A stretch of 64,000 bases of DNA from assembly GCA_029263455.1 (NCBI GenBank), contig JAJCXM010000023.1, positions 1-64,000 on the forward strand, read 5' to 3'. A model generated the notes under the pieces. It was given only the letters and a program-made list of their open reading frames with translations, was not told the DNA's origin and did not search any database. The position numbers and the translations under genes are program-made. Position 1 is the stretch's first letter. Each line of letters starts with the position of its first letter. The DNA comes from Holophagae bacterium (lineage in GTDB: Bacteria; Acidobacteriota; Holophagae; Acanthopleuribacterales; Acanthopleuribacteraceae). Positions 51,117 through 60,214 of the stretch are shown in pieces.

Positions 51117-52088
51117 TCACTTAATGGCAGGATGGATTCCACCGCGCAGTTCGCCAGCGCCAGTTGCACCATAAAGTGGGGCGAAGACAGGGTCCAACTC
51201 GCGACTGTTCGGGGTAGAAAGCCAAACTCTTAGAAGTAATCTCCTTTTGTCGCGATCGTCCGAATCGTTGAATTCCGTGCGTGAATGGAGCACGACATAG
51301 TTATTCAAGAAGAGCATATCGCCAGGTTTTTGGTGGAACCTGACGTGATGGTCCGGGCGGCGTGCCGTTGCTTCCAAGTAGTCAAGCGCCTCCAGTTGGC
51401 TTTGCGTGAGGTCAGGACATTGATCTGATTGATGGGCACGTAATATCAGGACACGCATGATATTAGCCATGAATCGTCCTTTATAGGGTGCGAAGACGGG
51501 AAGTTGGTACCAGGGCCGTTGATTGCCTTGGTCGATAGTATGGCGTTTCCAATAATAAGGTCGATAGAGTTCTGCCAATAGATCAGGTCGTTCTTCCTGC
51601 ATGGTTTCGTGGACTGCAATTGAAGAAACCAAGAGATTTTCACCGCCGTAAATGGCTTGACGAATACAAAAGAAACCGATGACATCACAGCGATCGCTGT
51701 GGAAGGAAAGCGCCCGTCTGGTATTGGGACCACGGACCCGTGCGTCATGTTCTGACAAAGCTTCGTTCTGAACCTTAAAGAGACGTTCACCATTTGTACT
51801 CTGAGATATAGGCGTCCCTATCTGACGATAGACTTTTTCAAAAACCGCCAACTGTTCTTCAAGCGTGTCTGGCAGTAGGCCGCTTGCCAAGAAAACGCCA
51901 CAACCGCTTTCCAGTTGCTGGGCGGCCTGCTGCAAGATATGAGAGACGGTTGTCGAGCCGTAGGCTGACTTAAGTGTCAGTTCGGCAATTTGATCGTCGC
52001 TCCAGGGGTGGCGTGTGAATTGATGACGCCAGAGTTCGTCCGCACGCCAGACCACGTTATCATTGAATTTATTCTGATTAGACTGCAT
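51117..52088 (-). CDS. TauD/TfdA-like Fe(II)/2-oxoglutarate dioxygenase
   Basis: About 323 residues from the ATG at 52088 with GAGGT five bases upstream; the frame extends eight more codons to 52112. The metal motif HSD is in ALSFHSDRCDVIGF, and the distal His is in NYVVLHSRTEF, followed by the 2-oxoglutarate-binding Arg region LLLRVWLS. GMFL-type and GGENLLVS strands complete the jelly roll. The family hydroxylates small molecules such as taurine, amino acids or antibiotic precursors; the substrate here is unknown. Monocistronic, divergent from the GNAT gene. Confidence 0.88.
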   Translation of the reverse strand: MQSNQNKFNDNVVWRADELWRHQFTRHPWSDDQIAELTLKSAYGSTTVSHILQQAAQQLESGCGVFLASGLLPDTLEEQLAVFEKVYRQIGTPISQSTNGERLFKVQNEALSEHDARVRGPNTRRALSFHSDRCDVIGFFCIRQAIYGGENLLVSSIAVHETMQEERPDLLAELYRPYYWKRHTIDQGNQRPWYQLPVFAPYKGRFMANIMRVLILRAHQSDQCPDLTQSQLEALDYLEATARRPDHHVRFHQKPGDMLFLNNYVVLHSRTEFNDSDDRDKRRLLLRVWLSTPNSRELDPVFAPLYGATGAGELRGGIHPAIK

Positions 52089-52155
52089 GACTACCTCACG
52101 TGTAACATACACTAGTTATCGGTGACGATAGCCGCGATTCGATGTGGGGTGAAAG

Positions 52156-52671
52156 GTGATTGTGTTAGAAACCGACCGGTTGGTCCTAAAGAAGCTGACG
52201 TTGGATGATGCGCCCTATATTCAGCAGCTATTGAATGAGCCGTCGTTTTTGGCCCATATTGGTGATAAGGGTGTCAGAGACAAAGAAAGTGCTTGTGCCT
52301 ATCTTGAGTCAGGTCCCATCGCCAGTTATCGCCAACATGGGTTTGGGCTGAATCTGTGTACGCTTAAGGATGACACAGCGATCGGTATGTGTGGCTTATT
52401 GAAGCGCGACACACTTGAAGATGTGGACCTGGGTTTTGCCTTCTCGCCGGCTTATTGGGGTAAAGGCTATGCGACAGAAGCCGCTTTAGCGTCGTTAAAC
52501 TATGGCCACCAGGTTTTAGGACTGACGCGCATTGTCGCCATTACCAACTTAGAAAATGAGGCATCGGCGAATGTTTTGTTACGCATTGGGATGGCGTTTG
52601 AAGGTTACATACGTCTAAAGGGTGAAGAGCAGGATGTCTCCCTTTACGCTTGCCATCGGATCGCAGGTTAA
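52156..52671 (+). CDS. RimJ/RimL-type GNAT acetyltransferase
   Basis: A 171-residue acetyltransferase with the typical opening LETDRLVLKKLTLDDAPYI, the acetyl-CoA motif AYWGKGYATEAALASLNYG and the C-terminal ITNLENEASANVLLRIGM. This is the alanine-acetyltransferase-like (RimJ/L) branch, acting on protein N-termini or small amines. The start is GTG 52156 or GTG 52162. Its stop overlaps the convergent FG-GAP gene by four bases. Confidence 0.9.
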   Translation: MIVLETDRLVLKKLTLDDAPYIQQLLNEPSFLAHIGDKGVRDKESACAYLESGPIASYRQHGFGLNLCTLKDDTAIGMCGLLKRDTLEDVDLGFAFSPAYWGKGYATEAALASLNYGHQVLGLTRIVAITNLENEASANVLLRIGMAFEGYIRLKGEEQDVSLYACHRIAG

Positions 52672-53996
52672 GGGTCTGGCGTATTGACCCAAATGTCGAC
52701 CAAGTCGGTTGCGCCATTGCCGTAGGTAGTGGTCACCAAATCCCAACGGCCATCGCCTGTCACGTCCCCGCAAGCGATGTGATTGATACCGGAAGGTGGA
52801 CTTTGAAGCAGTAAAGCGGGGCCCCAAGTCATCGCATCACGCATATAGAAGCGTCCGTCCGACAAATCATAACTTACCACCGCCAAGTCGTTTTCAAGGT
52901 TGAAGTCAAAGTCGGCGGCGCAGAAATGTACCTCGCCAACGCCAAAACTATTGTCAATGGCCATCAAGGTCCAGAGATTGTCGGGATTGGCAGGCGCATC
53001 GAACCAAGCGAGCGCCCCGTCGCCGTTGGCATGTTCATAACCCACAATGACTTCAAGAGTGGCATCGGCGTCCAGTTGTGTGGCAATGACGTAATGCGGC
53101 GCGGAAACGTTGGCTAGAATGTGTTTCATGAAGACAGGCGAAGGGTCGACGCCGATACGCGTATTTTCGTACCAGGCAACTTGGTCGCTACCCCAACCTG
53201 CCCCTACCAAATCCAGATCACCGTCATTGTCAATGTCGTCCGTCCATACATTGTTGACGGTGTTCAAAGTATCATCGACCACCATTCGTGCAGACCACGT
53301 CAAAGGTGTCCCGCCTTCATTGCGAAACCACCAAATACCAGAGGCCTGAGGTGTTCCGCCGATATCGGTGAGTTCAATCGCCGAAACCACCAAATCGGCC
53401 CGACCTTCGCCGGTGAGATCAGCGGCCCGTACATGAATGGCGCCCCAAAATGTTAGGCCTGTGAAATGGTCGGCGTCCCATGTTGCGAAAACATCGCCAG
53501 GATTCTTGTACCACGCCACCTCGCCGGCTGAGGTGAAGCCGCCACTACGATCAAAAAGCCCTACGGCCGCGATATCTGGTCCATCTTGGCCATCAAAGTC
53601 GGCTATGGTGACGTCTGTGGCGACAATCGTGTTGGGTGCGGCAACTTCGATTGTTGCCCAGATACTGCCATCTCCGCCGCCCAAACTGTCACCGCCATTT
53701 ATATAGGCAACCACTTGGTCAGATAGGCTATAAGCCACAATCACATCAAGGTCCAAGTCCTGATCCAAGTCCGCTATGCGTAGATTCTGTCCGTGCACGA
53801 AACTGGCGTCCAAGTTTTGCGACACAAAACTTATGGGTTGTGGTGGCAGTCCAGCAAAAAGACAATCGACCAGGTCTTGCACATCCAGCAAACCGTTTCC
53901 GTTTACGTCGAGGGGGCCTGTTAGCGAGCTTTGCCACTGGTCCCAAGTTAGCGGACAACCGGCGAAAACGAAACTCAGGCAAAATAAATGAAGCAT
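52668..53996 (-). CDS. Secreted FG-GAP/VCBS repeat protein with an EF-hand-like segment
   Basis: About 442 residues from the ATG at 53996, which follows GGGAG; nine extra codons of open frame lie upstream. A signal peptide (LFCLSFVFA) is followed by a calcium-binding dockerin-like loop, DVNGNGLLDVQDL. The remainder is a propeller of FG-GAP/VCBS-type repeats with D-x-D-x-D-G-x-D loops (DLDQDLDLDVIV, DIDNDGDLDLVG, DVTGDGRWDLVTT). Probably extracellular and calcium-binding; no enzymatic motif. Confidence 0.85.
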   Translation of the reverse strand: MLHLFCLSFVFAGCPLTWDQWQSSLTGPLDVNGNGLLDVQDLVDCLFAGLPPQPISFVSQNLDASFVHGQNLRIADLDQDLDLDVIVAYSLSDQVVAYINGGDSLGGGDGSIWATIEVAAPNTIVATDVTIADFDGQDGPDIAAVGLFDRSGGFTSAGEVAWYKNPGDVFATWDADHFTGLTFWGAIHVRAADLTGEGRADLVVSAIELTDIGGTPQASGIWWFRNEGGTPLTWSARMVVDDTLNTVNNVWTDDIDNDGDLDLVGAGWGSDQVAWYENTRIGVDPSPVFMKHILANVSAPHYVIATQLDADATLEVIVGYEHANGDGALAWFDAPANPDNLWTLMAIDNSFGVGEVHFCAADFDFNLENDLAVVSYDLSDGRFYMRDAMTWGPALLLQSPPSGINHIACGDVTGDGRWDLVTTTYGNGATDLVDIWVNTPDP

Positions 53997-54063
53997 GTCA
54001 TCTCCCTTAGATGACGACCTCAACTAGGTTACCACTTTTCACCTGTGCGGTTGCCTGTCAAGC

Positions 54064-55164
54064 CTAATTTGCTTGGTTAAAGTACCAAAGAAGAGTGCCC
54101 ACCACAGAGGCAGCTGCCAATACGGCTAGGGTTATTTTGATCCAGCTGTAGGGACGCTCGCCTTGAACTTCTCCCGTTTGGCCGTTAACAAGAAAGGTGT
54201 AGACCTTTTTCTTGTACCGATAAGCACTTATCCAAATCGGTAAAAGAATATGCTTAAAAGTGATGCCTCTATAGTTGGTATGCATCCAGGAAATACGTTG
54301 ATGGTCGCCACCTATATCCTGTCGAATCGAGGCACGGATATGCGTGTCCATGATTTTACTGGCTTCGTCGAATCCTTGTTCAAGGTTGATTTGATAAACT
54401 TCACAGCCAAAGCCAGCTACATAGGAGTCGGAATAACCTGCTACCTTGGTCAAATCCCAGGGTTCCAAGGCGTCGGCATAACGTTTCGGCAAAGACTTGC
54501 TGGCCAGAACTAGAATGTCATCGAATAGGTTTCGTACGTGACCCGAGACCGAGCGCCAACGAGTCTTTCTTACTTGGCGAGTACGCCTGACGGATTTCCC
54601 GTTTTCAGTGGCGGTATAGGATTCAGTCACGTAATAGTCATCGCCGCGCATGCCTCGATAATCACTGGCGGTATCAGAGTCATAGGTCCAGTAGGGGGCA
54701 TATACGCCTTTTAGCCCGGCGTCGTGGCGTGCGTGCCGTTTGAAAGAGTTGGGTGCAAACCAGCGACTCTTCAACCAAGCCGCGAATCTCTCTCGAGCGG
54801 TTCGTGACTCAATCACAAACGGCAATAAATGCGATGGTTTAATAAGCGTGCGATTGCTGGGTTCAACGACGATGGGCGTATCGCAGTAGGCGCAGCGCTC
54901 TGACGTTTGATGACCCTTGACTTCGAATTCTGCCGCGCAAGTGCTGCATTTAACCACTCGGTCCTGAACGGTATCGCTTTTTGAAACGCGTTCCGCTAAA
55001 ACGGCCCTGAAATCATGTTCCACGACTTCGGTGTTTTCGAAGCCTTCGATGGGATTCAGGTGACCGCAGTAGGCACACTGAAGCGCTTCCTTGCCCGGGG
55101 CGAAGGTAAGTTCTGCGCCACATTGGTGACACGGAAATTGGACCGCTGTTTGAACTTCGTTCAT
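54064..55164 (-). CDS. Zinc-ribbon membrane protein, partner of the SPFH protein
   Basis: A 366-residue protein with two zinc-ribbon units at the N-terminus: CHQC/CAYC (12-33) and CSTC/CAYC (about 73-94). A mixed middle domain follows (GVYAPYWTYDSDTASDYRG, then FDDILVLASKSLP), and one C-terminal membrane helix (ITLAVLAAASVVGTLLWYF). Such proteins are often mis-named as primosomal helicase-like. They are commonly encoded next to SPFH/GYF proteins, as here with one base between the genes. The role is unknown; a membrane-stress or membrane-organising complex is a guess. Confidence 0.78.
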   Translation of the reverse strand: MNEVQTAVQFPCHQCGAELTFAPGKEALQCAYCGHLNPIEGFENTEVVEHDFRAVLAERVSKSDTVQDRVVKCSTCAAEFEVKGHQTSERCAYCDTPIVVEPSNRTLIKPSHLLPFVIESRTARERFAAWLKSRWFAPNSFKRHARHDAGLKGVYAPYWTYDSDTASDYRGMRGDDYYVTESYTATENGKSVRRTRQVRKTRWRSVSGHVRNLFDDILVLASKSLPKRYADALEPWDLTKVAGYSDSYVAGFGCEVYQINLEQGFDEASKIMDTHIRASIRQDIGGDHQRISWMHTNYRGITFKHILLPIWISAYRYKKKVYTFLVNGQTGEVQGERPYSWIKITLAVLAAASVVGTLLWYFNQAN

Positions 55165-56280
55165 TTAGCTAGGAGGGAAAGGCGGAGGTCCGTCATCGAA
55201 TAGATCGGCCAGCTCATCGACCAAGCTGGCTTTTGTCCAGTTAGCCATACCCTTGGTCCAAACCAAGGTTGACGCGGTCAAATTACCAGCTGAAATCTGT
55301 TGCTGGAGTGCTGCCCTATCGAAGGGTCCGAGTTGTTGATTGTTCACGCCGATATGATATTTTTTTGCGGCTGGAAGCGGAGGTGGTGCTGATTGCGGTG
55401 CTGGCTGTGCTTGCTGCGCGGGTTGTTGCATGGCATTTCCCATTTGATTTGCCATGGCAAAGCCCATGCCCATTCCCATGCCTTGCCCGGCAGCGGATCC
55501 GCCCGGTTGACTGGCCGCGTTTTCAATGGCTTGGGCCGTTTGGAATTGGGTAAATTTGTTCATATCGCCCAAGATGCCCATGCTGGTGCGTTTGTCCAAC
55601 ATCTTCTCAACTTCAGGCGGCAATGACACGTTTTCGATCAACATGGAGGTCAATTCCAAGCCCAGTGCTTGAATGTCAGGCATGATTTGATCGCTGACGC
55701 GGGCGCCTAATTCATCGTAGTTCGATGCCAAGTCGAGGATGGGAATTTTGTTTTCGCCTACCGCATCGGTGAAGCGCGCCACAATCACATTTCTTAGTTG
55801 CCCAATGATGTCATCCGTCGAGAAGTGCGCGTTGGTGCCAACGATCTCCTGAATGAAGGTTTCCGGAAAGCCGACACGTACTGCATAGGAGCCAAATGCG
55901 CGTAAGCGCACGGGTCCAAATTCTGGGTCGCGCAACATGATGGGATTTTTTGTACCCCATTTAAGGTCTGTAAATTGACGTGTGCTCACAAAATAGACTT
56001 CGGCTTTGAAGGGACTATTGAAGCCGTGTGGCCATGCTTTCAAAGTAGAAAGGATGGGCAGGTTGCGCGTCTCTAGTTCATAGGTTCCTGGGTAAAAGCA
56101 ATCGGCAATTTGTCCTTCATTGACGAACACCGCGTTCTGGCCTTCGCGCACAATCAATTTGGCCCCGTTCTTAATCTCATTGCCCTGTCTCTCGAAACGG
56201 TGAACCAAGGTATCTTTTGAGTCATCTAGCCATTCAATAACGTCTATTAACTGGCCTTTTAGCTTGTCCCACAGACCCAT
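55165..56280 (-). CDS. SPFH-domain protein with C-terminal GYF_2 domain
   Basis: About 371 residues from the ATG at 56280 with GGAGG five bases upstream. Residues ~25-250 are an SPFH (band 7) domain: GAKLIVREGQNAVFVNEGQ, a KAEVYFVS strand, FGSYAVRVGFPETF and the long helix after it. A Gln/Pro/Gly/Met-rich linker follows (about 260-315). The C-terminal GYF_2-type domain is YHIGVNNQQLGPFDRAAL then TLVWTKGMANW. This layout (virion-core-protein-like/YdjI type) forms membrane-associated oligomers. The next gene encodes its zinc-ribbon partner. Confidence 0.88.
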   Translation of the reverse strand: MGLWDKLKGQLIDVIEWLDDSKDTLVHRFERQGNEIKNGAKLIVREGQNAVFVNEGQIADCFYPGTYELETRNLPILSTLKAWPHGFNSPFKAEVYFVSTRQFTDLKWGTKNPIMLRDPEFGPVRLRAFGSYAVRVGFPETFIQEIVGTNAHFSTDDIIGQLRNVIVARFTDAVGENKIPILDLASNYDELGARVSDQIMPDIQALGLELTSMLIENVSLPPEVEKMLDKRTSMGILGDMNKFTQFQTAQAIENAASQPGGSAAGQGMGMGMGFAMANQMGNAMQQPAQQAQPAPQSAPPPLPAAKKYHIGVNNQQLGPFDRAALQQQISAGNLTASTLVWTKGMANWTKASLVDELADLFDDGPPPFPPS

Positions 56281-56334
56281 CTTAACCTCCACAAAATCAT
56301 TGCATCACCAACTTACGTGTCGCGGCCATGACTG

Positions 56335-57420
56335 TCAAGTTGAGGCTGTTTGCTCGTCCGCTGCTTGATCGAAAGTTGGCGGTATTTGGGTTTGTTCTAG
56401 TAAGTGGGTCACAGGCGTATTTAGCCCAATACCCCACTTGAGTGACAGGTCATATGCCGCGCGGTTGAATGCAAACTCTGCAGAAAGCGTTTTGTAAATG
56501 TGACGCACGCCAAAAAAGACACGCCAAGTGACGGCATGGTCACCGTTATTTAGCACGACGACTCGACACTTCACATCAGGATTGATGGCTGACTGGTGCA
56601 CGCAAGCTTCTTTCCAAACGGCCTTAAAGAATTCGACCACTTTGGCGCTCTCCAGGCCATATGCCAGGTTGAAATCTATAAATTGCGTAAGACTCTTGTT
56701 GGGTGAGCTATTCAGGATTTCCAGCTTTGAGTTTCTGAACTTTGAATTTGGAATCAGGATCAAATGTCGCTGACGTAAATCGCGGATGGTTGTCTGTGTA
56801 AGTGAGATTTGCACAACAACGCCCAAGATCTGCAGTTCATTACAGCGAACAATGCTGCCCGACTGAATCGTATCGTTATAGAGCAAAATCAAACCATTGA
56901 TATTGTCTGGTGCCCAAACATCTTTGGTCGAAAAGGCAATGATCAGCAAGGCACCTAAGGCGCTTGTGGTTTTGAGCCAGCTGGTCAGGTCCCAAATGTT
57001 GATCAAAGCAACCAAGGCGGTGATGGCTACCGTGGAGACTGCCAACAGGTGAAAGACTTCTGACTGGTAGCTTTCGCTGAGAATGACCTCACCGTCAATT
57101 TCGCGCACTCTGCCAAACCGATGCAAAAGCACCACATGCAGAAAATGACTCACCAGATAACCGATCAAGAGCGTAATGGCGGTTTTGCCCACTTTCTGCA
57201 GCAGGTCGGGCAAGAGCAGACCGATGAAGTAGAGCAAGAATAGGAGAATGGTGATGGCTCTAAGAGCCATGAGCCGCATTTCGATATCCGCATTTTTGCG
57301 GTCGCTTGGTACGGTGGAGACGATACGCCGAGCAAAAATCAGCACCAACAAGTTAACGACAAAGATGATGTAGTCGAAGATGGTGAACTGAGCTAGATGA
57401 CTGGTGGCGTATTCAAGCAT
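56335..57420 (-). CDS. MscS-family mechanosensitive channel
   Basis: A 361-residue membrane protein with four to five helices (IFDYIIFVVNLLVLIFA, ITILLFLLYFIGLLLPDL and so on), the pore region WLKTTSALGALLIIAFSTKD and the beta domain INGLILLYNDTIQSGSIVRC typical of MscS. The C-terminal domain (VKCRVVVLNNGDHAVTWRVF) completes it. The pore helix lacks the dense Gly/Ala pattern of E. coli MscS, so conductance may differ. It lies 54 bases after the SPFH operon's first gene on the same strand but upstream of it, so it may head the same transcript. Confidence 0.87.
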   Translation of the reverse strand: MLEYATSHLAQFTIFDYIIFVVNLLVLIFARRIVSTVPSDRKNADIEMRLMALRAITILLFLLYFIGLLLPDLLQKVGKTAITLLIGYLVSHFLHVVLLHRFGRVREIDGEVILSESYQSEVFHLLAVSTVAITALVALINIWDLTSWLKTTSALGALLIIAFSTKDVWAPDNINGLILLYNDTIQSGSIVRCNELQILGVVVQISLTQTTIRDLRQRHLILIPNSKFRNSKLEILNSSPNKSLTQFIDFNLAYGLESAKVVEFFKAVWKEACVHQSAINPDVKCRVVVLNNGDHAVTWRVFFGVRHIYKTLSAEFAFNRAAYDLSLKWGIGLNTPVTHLLEQTQIPPTFDQAADEQTAST

Positions 57421-57500
57421 GTCCGGTTCTTAATAGATTTTGACTTGTCTGTTTAAAGTCTACTCTATCCAGACCTCGGTATCCTCAGAAAAGGTGACCG

Positions 57501-58409
57501 ATGATAGGATCAATTAGGCATGAAGCTGATCGAGAAAGGGAGACGAATTTGGATGTCAAGGTGATGATGGATGGGGAGTATGTGCCATCGGATCAGGCGA
57601 AAATCTCCGTTTTTGACCATGGTTTTTTGTTTGGTGACAGCATCTACGAGGTCGTGCGAACGCGTAATCGAAAGCTGTTTGTGGCACGCATGCACTTGAG
57701 CCGATTGCGATATTCTGGCTCACAGACCGGTTTACTCGTGCCTTGGTCAGACGAGTTGTTATTGGCCGAAATGGAAAGCATGGCTCAATTACTAGCTCCC
57801 CAGGAATGCTATTTGAGACTTGTAGTCAGCCGCGGTGTTGGACCCATGAACATCGATCCGGCAGGTTGTGACCATCCTCACCGCATCCTTTTTGGAAGAA
57901 AACTAGAGATCCCAAATGCTGATGTCTATCGCGACGGCATCCGTATTTTCCTCAGTAGTATCCGTAAGAATAGTCTGTCCGACGAAAACGGCAACATAAA
58001 GACAGGCAATTACTTAGATCATGTTCTGGCCATACGCCAGGCACGCGAACAGGGCTGCCAGGAGGCGTTGCTGTTGAATCATCGGTTAGAGGTGGCGGAA
58101 TGTACCACCTCTAACATTTTTTGGTGTCGCGATGGCGTGATGTATACACCTGCCCTGAAGGCAGGCATCCTTAAAGGGGTGACACGGCAAATCGTCTTCC
58201 ATTTAGCGCGCGAACGCGGTCTCCGCTGTGAGGAAGGCCTGTTCCCGTTGGCCGAATTGTTAGACGCAGACGAAGTCTTTATTACCTCTACCACGCGAGA
58301 CGTTTTGGCGGTTAGGCAAGTGGGCCAAAACGAATACGAGGTCGGCGAATTAACGAAAAACTTCATGTCCGATTTTGCAAGCGTGGGTGACCTGAACCTC
58401 GCTTTTTAG
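57501..58409 (+). CDS. PLP class IV aminotransferase
   Basis: A 302-residue fold-type IV PLP enzyme (branched-chain/D-amino-acid aminotransferase and aminodeoxychorismate lyase family). Key parts are SVFDHGFLFGDSIYEVVR, YLRLVVSRGVG, the PLP lysine Lys167 in NIKTGNYLDHVLA, and EVAECTTSNIFW with the downstream TPALKAGILKGVTR phosphate-binding region. The substrate branch cannot be decided by eye. The ATG at 57501 has AAGGTG upstream; a TTG at 57549 after GGGAG is an alternative that would give a more typical length. The stop overlaps the convergent symporter gene by four bases. Confidence 0.92.
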   Translation: MIGSIRHEADRERETNLDVKVMMDGEYVPSDQAKISVFDHGFLFGDSIYEVVRTRNRKLFVARMHLSRLRYSGSQTGLLVPWSDELLLAEMESMAQLLAPQECYLRLVVSRGVGPMNIDPAGCDHPHRILFGRKLEIPNADVYRDGIRIFLSSIRKNSLSDENGNIKTGNYLDHVLAIRQAREQGCQEALLLNHRLEVAECTTSNIFWCRDGVMYTPALKAGILKGVTRQIVFHLARERGLRCEEGLFPLAELLDADEVFITSTTRDVLAVRQVGQNEYEVGELTKNFMSDFASVGDLNLAF

Positions 58410-59998
58410 CTGGGTTCGGTTATTTCTCCTTCAGAGTGAGCGATGACAGCTGTTCCCACCGAATCACTAAACACATTGACGGCGGTACGGTACATATCTA
58501 GCGGCCGGTCGATAGCCAACATGGTGCCGACGATCACGCCTACCATCTCACCTTCGATACCAACCGCGTCAAGCACGATGAAGATCATGACCAGCCCCGC
58601 CGACGGAATGCCAGCTGCGCCGATGGAGGCTAGCAGAGCGGTAATGACGACCACTAACTGCTGGGTGATGGACAGATCGATGCCTAACACTTGAGCGATG
58701 AACAGCACGCCGGCACACTCGTAAAGAGCCGTGCCATCCATGTTGATCGTTGCACCCATTGGCAAAACGAAACTGGATATTTTGTTTGAAACGCCGACGT
58801 TGTTTTCAATGCATTCCATGGTCACCGGCAAGGTCGCAGAACTGGAACTTGTGGAAAAGGCCGTGGTCAGGGCGCTAGCCATTTGTCCGAACAATTTAGC
58901 CGGACTACGCTTGGTAAACAAATAATAGATGATGGGTAAAACAACCAAAATGTGGATGGTGAGGCCGATGCCTATGGTCCCAAAATACATGCCTACGGCG
59001 CGAAAGAGACTTAACGGGTCCTCTTGGGTTGGGTCCACGGTTCGGTTAAATGCGGTGACGATCAAGCCAATAACGCCGATTGGCGCTAAGCGAATGATTT
59101 CTTCGGTGACGCGCATCATGATGTGGAAGAATGAATTCACAAGTGGCAAGACCTTGTCGCGATGAGCTGCGGAAATGCGCGCCATGGCAAAGCCAAAAAA
59201 GAGCGAGAAAAAGATGATACCGAGCATGTCACCTTCACTCGCGGCGGCAACGGGATTGATTGGGATCATGCGGATCACGATATCGAAAACCGAGCCCGGT
59301 TTTTCTAAAGACTCTGAGGTATAGGTCTCGGTCATGGGAATCTCAACACCGACGCCAGGTCGGATGAGGTTGGTTAACATCAGTCCCACAATGATGGCCA
59401 TAAGACTGGTAAGTGTGTAATAAGCAAATGTTTTGAGACCCAGCCGCCCAAGGTTCTTGGCGTCGCTAACGCCGGCCACGCCCACAATGATGGAGCTCAT
59501 AACCAGGGGCACGATCACCATCCTCAGTAAGCGAATGAAGATGGTGCCAAGTGGTTGCATGAACTCTGTTGAGCTGTGCAAAGCCAAACCAGCGCCCCAA
59601 AAAACGGCACCACACGCCATGGCGGTTAAGATGTGCCAGTGCAACTTCATGCCCACGAAGTAGCCCCATATCACCGGTGCAGCGATGAGCGTAAACAGAA
59701 CGCCCTGCCCAAGGATTGCCGGCAACTGCGTGAACACTGCGTAATTGTTCAGAGCAAAGAATGTACCCCAGACAATGGTGCCACAAACTATGGTGGTCAA
59801 TATGAGCCAGTGAAATCTCATGCCCGAGAGGTAACCCCAGATAACCGGCATAGCAATGAGCGAAAACATGACCGTCTGCCCGAGGATCGTCGTGAACCGA
59901 TCGATGACCATTGAATCGACTTGCATACTCAAGGCGACCAATATGAGTACGTATGTTATTAACAAACTAACGATAAGCGGACGAGAGAGGGTGCGCAT
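58406..59998 (-). CDS. Dicarboxylate/amino acid:cation symporter with duplicated N-terminal module
   Basis: A 530-residue DAACS (SDF) symporter with GGAG eight bases before the ATG. The core from about residue 148 on is standard: LLRMVIVPLVMSSIIVGVAG, the Ser-rich TTAFSTSSSSATLPVT re-entrant loop (helical hairpin 1) and PMGATINMDGTALYECAGV (NMDGT motif). These bind Na+ and a dicarboxylate or acidic amino acid. Ordinary members are about 400-450 residues. The extra N-terminus consists of two tandem copies of a 57-residue two-helix unit (ILGQ-x-V-x-F-x-LIA-x-PVIWGY). It converges with the aminotransferase gene. Confidence 0.9.
   Translation of the reverse strand: MRTLSRPLIVSLLITYVLILVALSMQVDSMVIDRFTTILGQTVMFSLIAMPVIWGYLSGMRFHWLILTTIVCGTIVWGTFFALNNYAVFTQLPAILGQGVLFTLIAAPVIWGYFVGMKLHWHILTAMACGAVFWGAGLALHSSTEFMQPLGTIFIRLLRMVIVPLVMSSIIVGVAGVSDAKNLGRLGLKTFAYYTLTSLMAIIVGLMLTNLIRPGVGVEIPMTETYTSESLEKPGSVFDIVIRMIPINPVAAASEGDMLGIIFFSLFFGFAMARISAAHRDKVLPLVNSFFHIMMRVTEEIIRLAPIGVIGLIVTAFNRTVDPTQEDPLSLFRAVGMYFGTIGIGLTIHILVVLPIIYYLFTKRSPAKLFGQMASALTTAFSTSSSSATLPVTMECIENNVGVSNKISSFVLPMGATINMDGTALYECAGVLFIAQVLGIDLSITQQLVVVITALLASIGAAGIPSAGLVMIFIVLDAVGIEGEMVGVIVGTMLAIDRPLDMYRTAVNVFSDSVGTAVIAHSEGEITEPS
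59573..59887 (-). repeat. Tandem duplicated coding unit in the symporter N-terminus
   Basis: Two copies with a 171-base period: 59744-59887 (residues 38-85) and 59573-59716 (residues 95-142). By hand count 28 of 48 residues are identical, including PVIWGY, HW and WG. DNA similarity is also visible, which points to an in-gene duplication rather than convergence. Confidence 0.8.
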
Positions 59999-60152
59999 GC
60001 GGCGAACTCCTGGATTTTATTGGGGCTGCGTTGTTGGTGGATCATATGAATGGCGTTATCGGGCTGTCAAGCCAACCCAATTGGAGCCGTGTGAGCGGGC
60101 AGTGATGCAAAAACGACACACTAGCTGGGCGGCTGTGCGTGCGAATGCGTTG

Positions 60153-60158
60153 TATAAT
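60153..60158 (+). promoter_or_regulatory. Candidate -10 box upstream of glmS
   Basis: A perfect TATAAT lies 57 bases before the glmS start. No good -35 box is visible at the usual spacing, so it is only a candidate for the vegetative promoter. Confidence 0.4.
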
Positions 60159-60173
60159 GGGCTATTCTTGACA

Positions 60174-60189
60174 TGGCACAGCGATTGCT
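60174..60189 (+). promoter_or_regulatory. Sigma54-type promoter sequence upstream of glmS
   Basis: TGGCAC-AGCGA-TTGCT matches the sigma54 consensus TGGCAC-N5-TTGC(A/T) exactly, with GG and GC at the required spacing. Transcription would start near 60200, about 15 bases before the glmS ATG, leaving room for the GGGAGGG ribosome binding site. An NtrC-type activator is encoded in the window (14089-15642), though no link is shown. Confidence 0.6.
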
Positions 60190-60214
60190 CGAGGCCGTTA
60201 CTCGGGAGGGTTTT

